A stretch of 64,000 nt of DNA from Cycas panzhihuaensis. Lineage: Eukaryota > Cycadophyta. The stretch spans positions 242,179,741 through 242,243,740 of the forward strand of contig CM041465.1 of assembly GCA_023213395.1 (NCBI GenBank), written 5' to 3'. This document shows positions 13,565-23,910 of the stretch, piece by piece. The position numbers were made by a program, and so were the translations under genes. Position 1 is the stretch's first letter. Each line of letters starts with the position of its first letter. Below the pieces are notes generated by a model, which was given only the letters and a program-made list of their open reading frames with translations, was not told where the DNA came from and did not search any database.

Positions 13565-14699
13565 CGACAAACTTCGTAGTACCGCGAAGTTTACTGTGGT
13601 ACCATGAGATTTATCATAGTATGGTGATAGAGCCAAAAATATGAAAAAAATAGGTGTCTGGGAGCCCTAAAGGAGGGTAACCTAGGCCTAAGAGGGGCTG
13701 GCCCTCTATCCAGGTGGCTGTGGATAGTCATATAAAGAGGATGACCTAAACCAGATGGGGTACCAGAATGGTAAGTTTCCTAGGAAACCAGTAATTGGAA
13801 TAGAGATGTACTAATCACACTTAGCGGGGTGCTAAGGGCTATAATGTAGCAAGGGGGTGTGACAGATCACATAAGCTAGGTAATGCTTAAGACAATATGG
13901 AGGTGCATAGGAGAGTTATGGAGTGCCATGGGGATGCATGTCCCATAGATCGTCATAGGATGAAAGAGTATCAAGCAGTATGATTAAGAAATTAATGCAA
14001 GATAATCACTCAAATGTATCAGTTAGCCATGCAATAAAAGGATTCTTTGGTTTACCTTTTTATAGAAGTAATAAGGCAAAGGCTAGAAGCATACCTATAC
14101 TTACCTAAGTCAACTTACCAAGAACCCATTCCTGGGAGCTGGGAAACACTACCCCCTTGGTAGTAGAGCCTTACAACTCAAAGGTGTAATGCAATAGTGA
14201 ATGATGGCAATATAATGTTAGTAGCACATATATATATACAAATAATCATAACAATGGTGCAAGCCAAGGGTGACAATAAGTGTTGCGGTAGAATGCATGG
14301 GTGTAGAGGCAAGGAAAAGACAACATAGGGGTTGCCTATGTGTCATCGTATAGACAATAGGTAATGATAGTGGATGAGGAGAATGCCCCCATCCTAAGAG
14401 TAGAATGGAAGGGTGGTGAGGACCACATATAAGATCAGGTAGATGTCATGGACAAAATGCTATGTACAGACACAAGTGAAGAATAATGAGAGTTATGTAC
14501 TAAGATGCTAAGAGTAGAGTGAAGAAAATAAACCTGGTAGTTGCCATAATTTAACCTCATTAGTGGCCATCTTTCAGAGGTGTAAGCAGATCAAAATGTG
14601 ACGTGCAAGATGACCTGAGACTTGGGCGCTTAGGTAACTAGATAAGTCTCTCAAGGTGGTTTGGTAAGGAGAGGAAGGTGACACTTAAGGATGAGATGG
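13565..14699 (-). other. Gypsy B 3' untranslated region, possibly including LTR start
   Basis: No coding signal. It begins with a cluster of imperfect inverted and direct repeats (13561-13625) built from GTACC, AAACTTCG and CGAAGTTT. The interval 13565-13864 may belong to the LTR, as the minus strand at 13864 starts TGTCACACC. A clear purine tract was not found next to either candidate boundary. The remainder up to the RNase H is anonymous, rather purine-rich sequence. Confidence 0.5.
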
Positions 14700-15110
14700 A
14701 CCAGGCTATCTGTCTCGGTGTTGAGAGCCCAAGGAATGTGTCAAATGTCAACAAATGGAAAATAAGCCAATAAGGACCTCGCCGTCGAGGTGAGGGCTCT
14801 CAAGCATCGCACCGCACCTAGTAGTCCTGGGTGAGATGAGACACCACAACTTGAGAGTTAAAAAAGAGAAGGATAGGTCTATGATGGAAGTGGAGCACAT
14901 TGGTAAGGGCCTCAATAATAGTTGTGTACTCAACTTCGTTATTGGTGGCCTCAGGAAGGAAGATCCCAGAATGAATGAAGTCATATCTGAAAGGGTCATG
15001 GAGAATCCATGCAGTGGCAGAAGGGCTAAGGTTGCCATGACTTCTGCCATCGATGAAAATGAGTAACACTATGACAAAAGAATTGAGGTCTTGGTAGAGA
15101 GAAAATGTTG
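14700..15110 (-). pseudogene. Gypsy B second (archaeal-type) RNase H
   Basis: The minus strand gives FIDGRSHGN at about 15050, then TAWILHDP, ATNNEVEYTTIIEAL (about 14920-14960), FFNSQVVVSHLTQDY (about 14835) and, after a frameshift, HIPWALNTETDSLVHLI (about 14705-14755). This order (D in IDG, E in NNEVEY, D/N in NSQ, D in TDSL) is the RNase HI fold of the archaeal type. It is known as the extra RNase H of Tat-lineage gypsy elements. The third catalytic Asp is Asn here. The domain lies about 2.8 kb beyond the end of the integrase, unusually far, and near the 3' LTR. Confidence 0.82.
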
Positions 15111-16109
15111 AAGGGATCAGTAAATGAAGAGGAATCAATGATCTAAATTGTAGTAAGGGACTCAAGTGGTTATCAATAAAGGCTGCAAAGGGCAGGAAGA
15201 CCCAGAGATGAGGCTACCCAAGGGTAGAGAAGACTATCCAGCAGATGGAAAAGAACCAGCAATGAAAAGACCCCTCTGGGGATGTCAAAGGTCACTTAAG
15301 GAAGCGAAGCTCTAGGGGTGCCAAAGGTCACTTAAAGAAGTGAAGTGCAGTACCAAGTGGGGTGACACTTCCTTTGAGAGCCCTAGAGGCACAAACGGGA
15401 AACAAAAACGGGTTCAAGATGGCAAAACGAGCCAAATGAGTATAAACTCGAGTATATATAGAGGTGGCACGTAAAATGAGGTAAAAGAGGCCTTGCAAGG
15501 CCAAAGAGAGGGGCACCATAAATGCACCCATAGGGTCAGGAAAAAGGAAGCCACAGAGGTGAAATGAGGGATAAGCCCATAAGGCAAAGATGATCAGGGG
15601 AGAGAAATGGTCTCAAGGGCTATCGTGGTGAGAGAAATAGAAGAGGTGCCCATCGGGGCCTCCACCTATATAAGGAAAACTCGACAAAAATGGAATTCAT
15701 TTTCACAGGCTCACGATCAATTCAGAGTCATTCTTCTTATGTAGTGGAGCACCGCCTAACTTCAAAAGCATACTAGAAGAGATTAGACTGTTGGATCAAG
15801 GTGCAAAGATAGCCAGGGAGACCAAGGAGACAAGATGGTGGTAGCAAGGCCAGATCTGATAAGTGGATCACTCGTTCCCTAACCCATTTCATTGTTTAAG
15901 TTTAATGGATTTTTGGTGTTTTTTAGTGTAGTTTTGGGCCCCTTATAGGCGAATGGTGATCCCTTAGAGTCTGAATTAGACCCAACAAGAGGGGGGATTA
16001 GGGGCATTAGGTAGCCTTAGTCCCAATGAGCAAGAGCGTGGCCCGCCTAGACAATTTTTTTTTATTTTCTAGGCTGGAAACCCCCCATAATATAGAGGTG
16101 ACATTAGCA
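15111..16109. other. Gypsy B spacer between second RNase H and antisense region
   Basis: No domain recognised on either strand. Short frames occur but none shows protein-like features. The phrase GCCAAAGGTCACTTAAGGAAG recurs at about 15285 and 15325 (GTCAAAGGTCACTTAAGGA and GCCAAAGGTCACTTAAAGA), a small direct duplication about 40 bases apart. Confidence 0.45.
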
Positions 16110-17160
16110 CCACATTGAGGTGACGGGGGTGATGGGGTTGGCCCATCAGGAGTAGCAGGTGGAGAGGTGGGTCCATCAAGGACCATAGGAGGAGAGGTAG
16201 GACTATCAGGAGCTACAGGAGGAGAGGTGGGTCCTTCAGGGACTACAGGGAGAGGTGGACCACCCCAAACACTAGTCTAGAGGTTAAGGATAGTGGGGAG
16301 AGCTTGAGTATTAACAACACTAGTAGAGGAAGGCAGAGGTACCCCAACAAGATAGGTGGTAAGAGAGGTGGTACTAGAGGAGGAGGAGGCACCAGCAGTA
16401 GGGGGAGAACCTGAGGAGAAGGTGATCATCTGAGTCGAGGAGCTGGTAGTCCCAAAAAGTGAGATGCTACCCTTTCCCATCATCTTTCGATCACTAGATA
16501 TCTCATTGTTGTGCTTTATTTAATTTGTTTCTTGTACATATGGATATATACACTGGCACATGGCATGTTGGGTTTCATAGGAGTAGTAGACATTGAGAGG
16601 TTCGTTAAGGAAGTAGTCTGGGAGATGTTCCCCTGAGCCTACATAGAGGGGCAACCTCTCATTAAGGTAGCAGAGGAGCCACGGTTGGCAGGGGCCCACA
16701 TGGCAACATTTGCCCAATTGGTCAGAGTTAGAGATGTGTGGGTAATAGAGTCCTAAGAGCACGAGATGCAAGTGGGATGACTACAGGGAGATCTATATGT
16801 GACTAGGGTAGAGAGGGATGCTTTATGAGGATGGGTCCATGCTCTAAAGGATCAGGGAGGGGCATGTGGTGATGCAGAGAGTCACATCAGGATAACAGTG
16901 CCGTAGGAGCAGCTCCGAGGAGTGGAGGGTAAGAGGGATCATATCCAGGCATGATACGATTAGTTGGTGGACCAGATGGCATCAAGGTTGTCAAGGAGTA
17001 GGACATATACCCATACAATGACGACGAACCCGAGGAGGCCTCAAGATAAGAGGAGTGAGGTAGGGAGCTCCTAGAGGCATAGGAGGAGTCTGGGAGGCAT
17101 GTGGTCCCCAGGAGAGGGATCACATAGACGAGGAGATGATTCTCCATGAGCAAGATAGCA
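16110..17160 (+). pseudogene. Possible antisense additional ORF remnant in gypsy B
   Basis: The plus strand, opposite to the element, holds a mostly open but interrupted frame. It begins with decapeptide repeats (GGEVGPSRTI, GGEVGLSGAT, GGEVGPSGTT) and continues into an acidic tract (VVLEEEEAPAVGGEPEEKVI, about 16365-16430). A second open stretch at 16556-16740 reads GMLGFIGVVDIERFVKEVVW and then EPRLAGAHMATFAQLVRVRD. The repeats have a 30-base period, a multiple of three, which favours translation. No family was recognised. An antisense ORF in this position is known for several Tat-type elements, and element C1 has a clearer one. The minus-strand reading (Pro/Ser/Thr-rich) is an alternative. 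Confidence 0.35.
16137..16247 (+). repeat. 30-bp tandem repeat, about 3.5 units
   Basis: Units at 16158-16187, 16188-16217 and 16218-16247 follow GGWGGAGAGGTRGGNCYWTC, then GGAGCTACA or its variants. A partial unit precedes them. The period keeps the plus-strand reading frame. Confidence 0.8.
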
Positions 17161-17948
17161 TGAGAGAGTAGGATATATTAGTTTTGATTTGGGAAAGCAC
17201 TAAACCTCTAGAGAGTCACCATATGTTACCACATGATTGTACTCCTCCCTGCAAGGATTCCAGCTTCCTGCAGATGATGTACCATAACTTTTGTATGATA
17301 TGACACATGATAATTTTATATATATATATGGGGCCACTAGTACCCGATTTAGTATATGCTAATGTGTGTGATGATACATGATGATGGATGATGTTATGTT
17401 TACTTATATATATATGTATGTGTGTATATGTATGAGGGTGCACAGATGCACGATGAGCTATAGATCATGACATTTTGAGTTGATTATTATATGGTTTAAG
17501 TTCGTAGTTTCTTTGAGTTGCACACACTTCCTTTCATGTAGGTCCATATTCCTAGCATACACACACATGATCAACATGATCATCGGTGATGGGTATATAT
17601 GAGGCTAGGAGATAGGGCAGCATACATGTCCACATAGGAGCATAGCGGAATATGCAAAGGAAGCGCTAGTGAAAAAGAAAGTGATAATACTCCAATACGC
17701 AATCCTAGTTGGGGAATGTTTCCAGGCTTAGGAGTGATAGGGATAATACACCCAATTAGGAAGATGCCCCTGCCCCCCCCCCCCCCCCCACCCAAAGATA
17801 AAGGAGGATAAGGGGTTTCACGGGAGGAACCTAAAAAAGCAAGAAGGCCACCCTAAGCTGTCATTCCACCAGTGACTAGGGGGAATGGGGATGTGCCTAG
17901 GGTGGTAGTTTAGGCTCATTTTGGAGCATAAAGGGAAGAGTGAAATAG
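17161..17948. other. Gypsy B non-coding spacer after integrase
   Basis: It contains TA/GT-rich microsatellite-like stretches (17310-17330 and 17405-17435) and the poly-C run. Short minus-strand frames here are low-complexity artefacts. No domain was seen. Confidence 0.5.
17773..17789 (+). repeat. Poly-C run of 17
   Basis: Seventeen uninterrupted C on the plus strand. It is prone to length error in sequencing and could form an i-motif, or a G-quadruplex on the other strand. Confidence 0.9.
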
Positions 17949-18984
17949 TCATGCATAAATTTTTTTCAGGAACTTCCCATTAATAGCCTTCTCAAATTCG
18001 AGGCCCTCTAGGGTGGCAATCCTGTAAGCACCATTCCCTAGGCTTTTGAGAACGACAAAGGGACCATCCCACTTGGGTTTGAATTTGGTTAGGTGATCAT
18101 GGAGGTATTCCAATTTGAGGACATGGTCCTCGGGATATAAAGGATGGGAACGAAGGTGTTTATCATATGTCCTTTGCACCCTAGCCTTAGAAGTGAGATT
18201 TGCTTACTAGGAGGCCAAGCACTTCTTATCTAAGGCTTCGAGGTCTAAAAGGCGAGCCTGGTGGATAGACTCCTCATTCGAATGGGAGCACCACCTCTAT
18301 TCCATAGACTAAGTAGAAAAGAGTAATTCTTGTAGCTATACGGATAGACGTGCGATACACCCATAGAGCAAAAGGGAGTTGGAGATGCTAATCTTTTTAA
18401 GATTATGCTACAATTTTCTTTAAAATATTTATAAGAGTTTTGTTAAATGATTCAACTTGGCAATTGGCCTAGGGGTAATAAGAAGAGGAATTATTATGAG
18501 AAATGTTAAATTTCTCGCAAAGCTCTTCCATCTCCTTATTACAAAAAGGAGTTCCATTATCCATGATTAGGACATCGAGAACTCCAAAGTGGCAGATGAT
18601 ATGCTAGTAGACGAAGGTGGCTATCATCTTACCACGAGTAGTAGTCAAAGGAATTGCTTTTACCTATTTAGTAAACTACTCCATAGCAGTTAGGATGAAC
18701 TTATGTTATGACAAAGAAGGTGGGGATATGGCTCTAATAAGGTCCAACCCCCATTAGGAGAAGGGCCATGGAGATATGATGGGATGGAGAGCCTCAGAAG
18801 GCAAGTTAGTGATGTTGGCATACTCTTGGCATTGTCGATATCTCAAGGCGTAGGTGTGGGAATCCTTAAAGAGGGATGACCAGTAATACCCCATACAGAG
18901 GATCCTTTGGGCCATGGATTGGACCCCAAAGTGGCCCCCGCAAATGCCGTTGTGGCATTTACAGAGTATTTGGTTCGCTTCATC
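17949..18984 (-). pseudogene. Gypsy B integrase
   Basis: Minus strand: H2C2 zinc region (CKCHNGICGGHFG, then CRQCQEYANITNLPSEALH, about 18780-18950), followed by SPWPFS and WGLDLI with the first catalytic Asp (about 18740-18765). Next come HKFILTAMEYFTK (about 18670-18705), MDNGTPFCN with the second Asp (about 18550) and NCQVESFNKTLIKIL with the Glu (about 18430-18470). The C-terminal module is at 17949-18179 (HDHLTKFKPKWDGPFVVLKS to NGKFLKKIYA). No chromodomain follows, which fits Tat rather than chromoviruses. The catalytic triad residues are visible, but several in-frame stops (for example TAG at 18664-18666) make it inactive. Confidence 0.87.
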
Positions 18985-19620
18985 AAGGTCAATTTGGATT
19001 CCTTGTTTTGACATAAGGAAACCAAGGAGTTTGCCAGCTATCATGGAAAACACACATTTAAGAGGATTGAGGCTCATATGGTATTTGCAACATCGCATAA
19101 AGATGGCCTACAAATCAGAAGGATGATGGGCTCTAACGCGTAAGAGACCCATCGTATCATCCATGAAGACCTCTAAAGATTTGTTGATAAGGTCATGTAA
19201 AATGAACTACATCAGACTTTGATAAGTGGCGCCTGCATTTTTTAATCTGAAAGGCATCGCCTTATAGGCGAAGGTGCCCCATAGAGTGGTGAAGTCTATC
19301 TTATGATAGTCTTTAAGAGAGATCTAAATTTGGTTGTATCTGGAGAAGCTGTCCATTAAGGACATGACTCTGAAACCACCAGTTTGATTGATAATTTGAT
19401 CAATGAAGGGAAGTGGGAAGTTGTCCTTAGTATATGCATTGTTAATGTCATAGAAATCGATAAATATCTAAATTATCACATTCGTTTTAGCAATGGGAAA
19501 AATGTTAGATACCCACTTAGGGTAGTCAATGGAAGTGATTAATCCACTGTTTAGGAGTTTCTCAACTTCCATTTTAACAATAGCTAAGAGCTTAGGGTGA
19601 AGAGAGTGTTGCTTCTAACA
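18985..19620 (-). pseudogene. Gypsy B reverse transcriptase, fused to integrase by deletion
   Basis: Minus strand: VKMEVEKLLNSGLITSIDYP (about 19530-19590), KDNFPLPFIDQIINQTGGFR (about 19380-19440), FTTLWGTFAYKAMPFRLKNA (about 19230-19290), FMDDTM with the two catalytic Asp retained (about 19155) and LNPLKCVFSMIAGKLLGFL (about 19010-19070). The frame then runs from GIQIDLDEANQ directly into the integrase zinc region. The RT connection region and the whole primary RNase H are missing. In element C1 the equivalent interval is about 870 bases. The joined frame (19098-18754) is open, so the deletion preserved the reading frame. Confidence 0.88.
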
Positions 19621-20603
19621 CATAAGGAAAGCTCCAGGAATAGTGGTAAGGTTGTGGGTAATGATCGAAGGGCCAATTCCCTTCATATCATAATAGTCCC
19701 ATGCAAAAACATCTTGGAACTCTTGGAATAGAAGGGTATACTCCATTTCATGAGGAGAGCATTCCTCTCCTATTTTAATGACTTTGCCTAGGGCAAAGAC
19801 TATGTCCTAGGTTGCCCCCATGTACATGGCATTCCCCTCCTCAAAGTGAAGGGGGGCTCGGTCAATAGGAAGGGATGGAACAGGAGACATGATTAGGTCA
19901 GTGAGGGAAGACCAAACAGCTAAGACCTTCTAGTGGCTAAGCCTATCGTGACCAGAAGAAAGGTTGGGTATGGAGCTCACTAAGTGCTTAAGCAGGGCTT
20001 CATCATTCTCAAAGTAATCCACCCCATGGATGACCATGCTTCGAGAAGATGAAGGGAGAGGGGAAGTAGAAGTAGCGGGACCGTGGTGGTCATCACATCG
20101 CTTGACATACCCAAAGGACTCTTTGGAAGAGGTCCCCCGTAAGGGACAACATGAGGCTCCTCAACTTCATTACCTATCAGTGGCAATAAAGGGGAAGACT
20201 CATGGAGCTCCTGATCAACATGGGTGATGACATAAGATAGAAGAGAAGAATTAGTTTCTTCAATAGTAGAGGTTCCAAATTAGGATCTAGAATGGAAGAG
20301 GTGCCCCCTACTCATGCCTAGAAGGGAGATAGGGTGAGGGAAATCCTCATCCTCACTATCAGACTCATCATCACTAAGGATGGCAAGGTATAAGTAGCTT
20401 CTAACACCAATAGGGGAAAAACACATGAGATTCGAAGAAGCAGATGAAGGGTCTTCTTCCAAAGGAGATGGGCCAGGGATGTCAATAGAACAAGTGGAGG
20501 CATGGGTAGAAAGGCCTTTGTCACCCTTTACTTGGCCATGAGCTGCTTGACAAGATTAACGTGGTTGTTTAGTGGGAGGAAGCTCCCAGGAGATGAATTT
20601 CAT
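19621..20603 (-). pseudogene. Gypsy B spacer between protease and RT
   Basis: This holds the polyprotein linker between protease and RT. It is broken into short frames and has no recognised domain. The corresponding linker in C1 is 46339-47640. The stretch has many acidic and Ser/Pro codons on the minus strand (for example ESDSEDEDFPHP near 20330). Confidence 0.5.
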
Positions 20604-21086
20604 TCACCCTTCATGGACGAATTTAAGTTGTCCCCAATAACACAAACACACGACTCCCATTTGGTCGAGCAATGGGTGTCCCAATAGAAGGTTGTAGTCG
20701 ATGTCGATGTTGAGGACTATAATATCAGTGAGGATAGTCTTGTCTTTGAGAGTAAGAGGAATGAACACCAATCCCAAGGGTGTCTTTTTGCTAGCATTAT
20801 AGCCTTGACACCGCCATGGAACTGGCTCCAAAGTTGATATGCCAAGCTCTTGCATAACACATAAGGGAATGGTATTAATAGAAGAACTATTATTGATAAT
20901 AGTTTTTTGTAAAGTATAGTTAGGAGTATCAATGGTAATGGTGAAAGAGAAGTGCCATTGGCACTCACTTTCACTAGCAGGGGGAAGATCCTTAAGATCA
21001 AAGGAGATGATGGGTTCATGACTTGGGGTGATACCCAAGGCATGAATGGGTATGTCACCTAATCCTAAGGCTTCTAAGAGTAGCAT
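20604..21086 (-). pseudogene. Gypsy B aspartic protease
   Basis: A 160-codon open frame on the minus strand. It has a retropepsin layout: IINNSSSINTIPL at residues about 64-76, KKTPLGLVFIPLTL in the middle, then the flap-distal strand IVLNIDIDYNLLLGHPLLDQ near the end. The usual active-site DGGSS or DSGSS is NNSSS here, so the catalytic Asp appears to be Asn. Length and the NLLLGHPLL motif fit gypsy proteases. The homologous segment in C1 is NILLGRPWI at about 46230. Confidence 0.82.
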
Positions 21087-21868
21087 GCACTATTCAGGGT
21101 AGCTCCTCAAGACATCCATTATGGACATTTCGATGGCCACGGTATGAAGCTTGTTGACGAGGGAGAAAGGCTTCCCCTTCGCAGTGGGCTGGGGAAGAGC
21201 CCTTCGAAAGTCATAATGACTGGGGTACACATGAATGGTCTTGGGGAGTATAGGGATTTTTGAAAGAGGATCAAGGTGAGATGTGGATGAAGAGGTACCG
21301 CTTGCCTCTTTGATCTCTTGAGAATGAGTTAATCCATACAATAAGGTAGTCTCAAGTAACTGAATGACCTTCTTTCCCTTGTTTCAGGATCAGGAAGGTG
21401 AAGGGATATGTCGATCAGGGGAACCCAAGGAAGAGGATGAATTCATCACACCCTTCCCTTTAGCTTGTCAAGTGCGAGGGTTTGGGGATCTTCCTCAGTT
21501 CCGATTGTTTTTTTGCTAAGGTTTACGATCACATTCCCCATGTTTAGGAAAGGGATCTCTATGGATGAGCTGGTCTAGGTTGGGCCTAGACACCTATTTG
21601 GGGGATGAGTTACATTGCGAAGCAACCCTAGGATGCTTCGCCTAACACCGTGAATCATCGTAGAAGCACTCCCCATACATGGATTATCACTTCTTCTCAA
21701 GGGAGGAATTAGGTTTCCTCACTTGAGAGGATTGGGTGTTACCACCCTTAGAAGGAACAACTTGGGAGGCCTGGTGGACTAGCTTGTTAGATGTGGGAGA
21801 TGAAGGAGCTTGGAGCTTGAGCTCCTTCATAGTACATTCGAATAAACATATAGCTGAACTAAGAGGAT
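21087..21868 (-). pseudogene. Gypsy B linker between gag and protease
   Basis: Fragmentary minus-strand coding sequence. The clearest piece is 21090-21341 (SSTSHLDPLSKIPILPKTIH, then SIMDVLRSYPE), which matches the pre-protease linker in C1 (LEELETILIGILVIDLLKHCP, shortened here). No zinc knuckle of the CCHC type is recognisable. Confidence 0.55.
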
Positions 21869-23708
21869 CTAGGGTCTTCTCGGTAGAATGAGAAGAAGAC
21901 CTAGTGGGTTACTGAGTCTTGGTTTCTCGTGGTGGTGGGGGTGCTCACGTTGTTGCGAGGACTTTAGAGGCTTCTTAAGTCCAGCTTGGATCTCCATGGC
22001 CTCGAGTGCCAAGCACTTCACTATGGTGGAATCATACATAGTTGCCCATATTTTGAGGACTTTTACATGGACTTCTAGATGAAAGGCATTGACAAAAAGG
22101 TCCCTCTTCAATTTCTTAGGCAACGTCACCTTGGTGGAATGAAGAAGGTCATGGAAACATCTCACAAAGTCACGATTCATTTCATTGTGACCTTGTTTAA
22201 GAGACAAAAGAGATTTCATTCCACTCTCAAATAGATGAGCCACATCAAAGGAGTTGATGAATTCATCCACGAGTACTAGAATGAAAAAATAGAGTGCGCA
22301 AGTAGGCAGTAAAACCATTTGAGGGCATCACCTTGAAGGGATCGCAAAAATAGTTTCATGAGAATGTGGTCATTGGCCCAGTAGTTGATGCATGCCATAG
22401 AAAAACTATGGACATGCTCCGCTGGGTCATGCGATGAAGTCCCATCAAATTTGGGGACTTCATAAGGGTGAGGCGGTAAGTTAGTTCTTAATGCCTCAAT
22501 GGATAAGGGGGTTGACTAATAGTCCATAAAGAGACATGCCCTTGACTAGACCATAGGGTCAACAAAAGCTGGAAATGATGACTAGAAGGTTTGCCCAAAT
22601 CCTCCTTGGAGGGTTTGGTTTGAAAGGGGATGGTGTCCTCCCACCACTTGATGAGAAGGCATGAATCCCACATTCGAAGAAACCTGCATAGGAGCAGATG
22701 GATGTGATGAACCCATCCCTCCTAGAGGGAATGCTCCTTGTTGAAAAGGAGCTTTGGAGAAAATACCTTGGGAAGGCATTGGCCCTCCTTACAAAGGCGC
22801 AATGTGTGGTGCCATATAGGATGGTAGAAAGGAGGGGGAGGGACCATATTTTGCCTATATGGGTCACCCATGGGTGGCGCGACCCCACAAGGATGCAAAG
22901 GATCCATCCCATAAGCAGGTAAGGAGCTCCGTTTATCGTGCCCCCATAGTTAAGTGGTGTAACTAGGAGGTACGTAGAGAGAAGGGTCTTTAGGTTGGTA
23001 TTAGGAGTGTTTGGGGACATATCCCACATGACTAGAAGTAGGGAAACATGCGGATCCCCTAGGTCTAGTAGGTGGTAGATAAATGATGGTGGGAGGAGGA
23101 CTAGTCATTTGACTAGACAGGGTCATGCTCAACCCAAGTTGAGAAGAAGACATGCCCTGAGTGGTCCCCAAGCAACATACACCATGGGGAGAGGAAGATG
23201 AGATAAGAGGCAAGCTCATCGTAGGTAAGGGAGTTGAATGAGATGAGTGAGTTGAGAGAGACATAGAAGAAGGGAGCATAACGCTTTGTAAGATATTCTC
23301 AAACCACTTGGGGTGTGGTTGGAGATGGGCAGCTTGGAAACATTGGCTTAAGGCTTCTATTACATCGATGGGAGGAGTATCCACCTAACCGTAAAAGGTA
23401 GAAGGAGCCTCATACGAAGCAGACCCTATAGGACAATTCTCATGAGAATCACCGTGGTGGTGGTGAAACTCTAAAGGAGATGAGGGCTCTACTCCATGAG
23501 TAGAGGAATGGTGAGATTGGGGGTGTTATTGGTCACCTGGATAATAGATGGTATCTTCACTTACTTGGGTAGACCCTTGGTGAAAGGAAGTAGGTAGCTC
23601 AATGGAATCAGACACATAAGCATGGTATGCCCAATCTGAAAGAGATCCCTCCATGATTAAATCAGGATCTGATGTGGGAAGGGAATGATATGAGGGTTCT
23701 TCCAACAA
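21869..23708 (-). pseudogene. Gypsy B gag
   Basis: Minus strand. The N-terminal part at 23526-23708 (YHSLPTSDPDLIMEGSLSDW) is followed by a Pro/Ser-rich segment at 23001-23384 (MDTPPIDVIEALSQCFQAAH). Then come several frameshifted pieces and the capsid-like core at 21869-22318 (VDEFINSFDVAHLFESGMKS, LKQGHNEMNRDFVRCFHDLL). The core is the retrotransposon gag domain and aligns with C1 at about 44810-44940 and C0 at about 59710-59860. There are multiple stops and frameshifts. Confidence 0.8.
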
Positions 23709-23888
23709 TGGAGGTATGCCTCATAAGTGACGTAAGAATCATTGCATGCAAGTCCTACCTATATGCTGGAAGAAAAAAGAAACAAGATAATGCATGCATT
23801 GGGGACTACCCAACAAGACCAAAAGGGAAAACTACCAAGAGGTAGTAGCATCAATAGGAAAAGAAGAAAGACTAATTCCTTTATTGGC
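23709..23888. other. Gypsy B leader
   Basis: Short non-coding leader between primer-site motif and gag. The minus strand carries a purine-poor, A/T-rich stretch. Nothing else was seen. Confidence 0.5.
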
Positions 23889-23910
23889 AGGTCCCCAGTA
23901 TGGTCACTAG
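23889..23910 (-). other. Primer-site motif of gypsy B
   Basis: Directly inside the right LTR the minus strand reads CTAGTGACCATACTGGGGAC. The same motif follows the LTRs of E (29997-30017) and C0 (32119-32139). Its position fits a tRNA primer site. I could not match it to a specific tRNA. It resembles GGCGACTCCACTGGGGAC-type sites seen in some plant gypsy elements. Confidence 0.6.

Noticed and set aside
17580-17795. Minus-strand frame starting with a Gly run
   Set aside because: Its start is the reverse of a 17-base C run, and nothing else protein-like follows.
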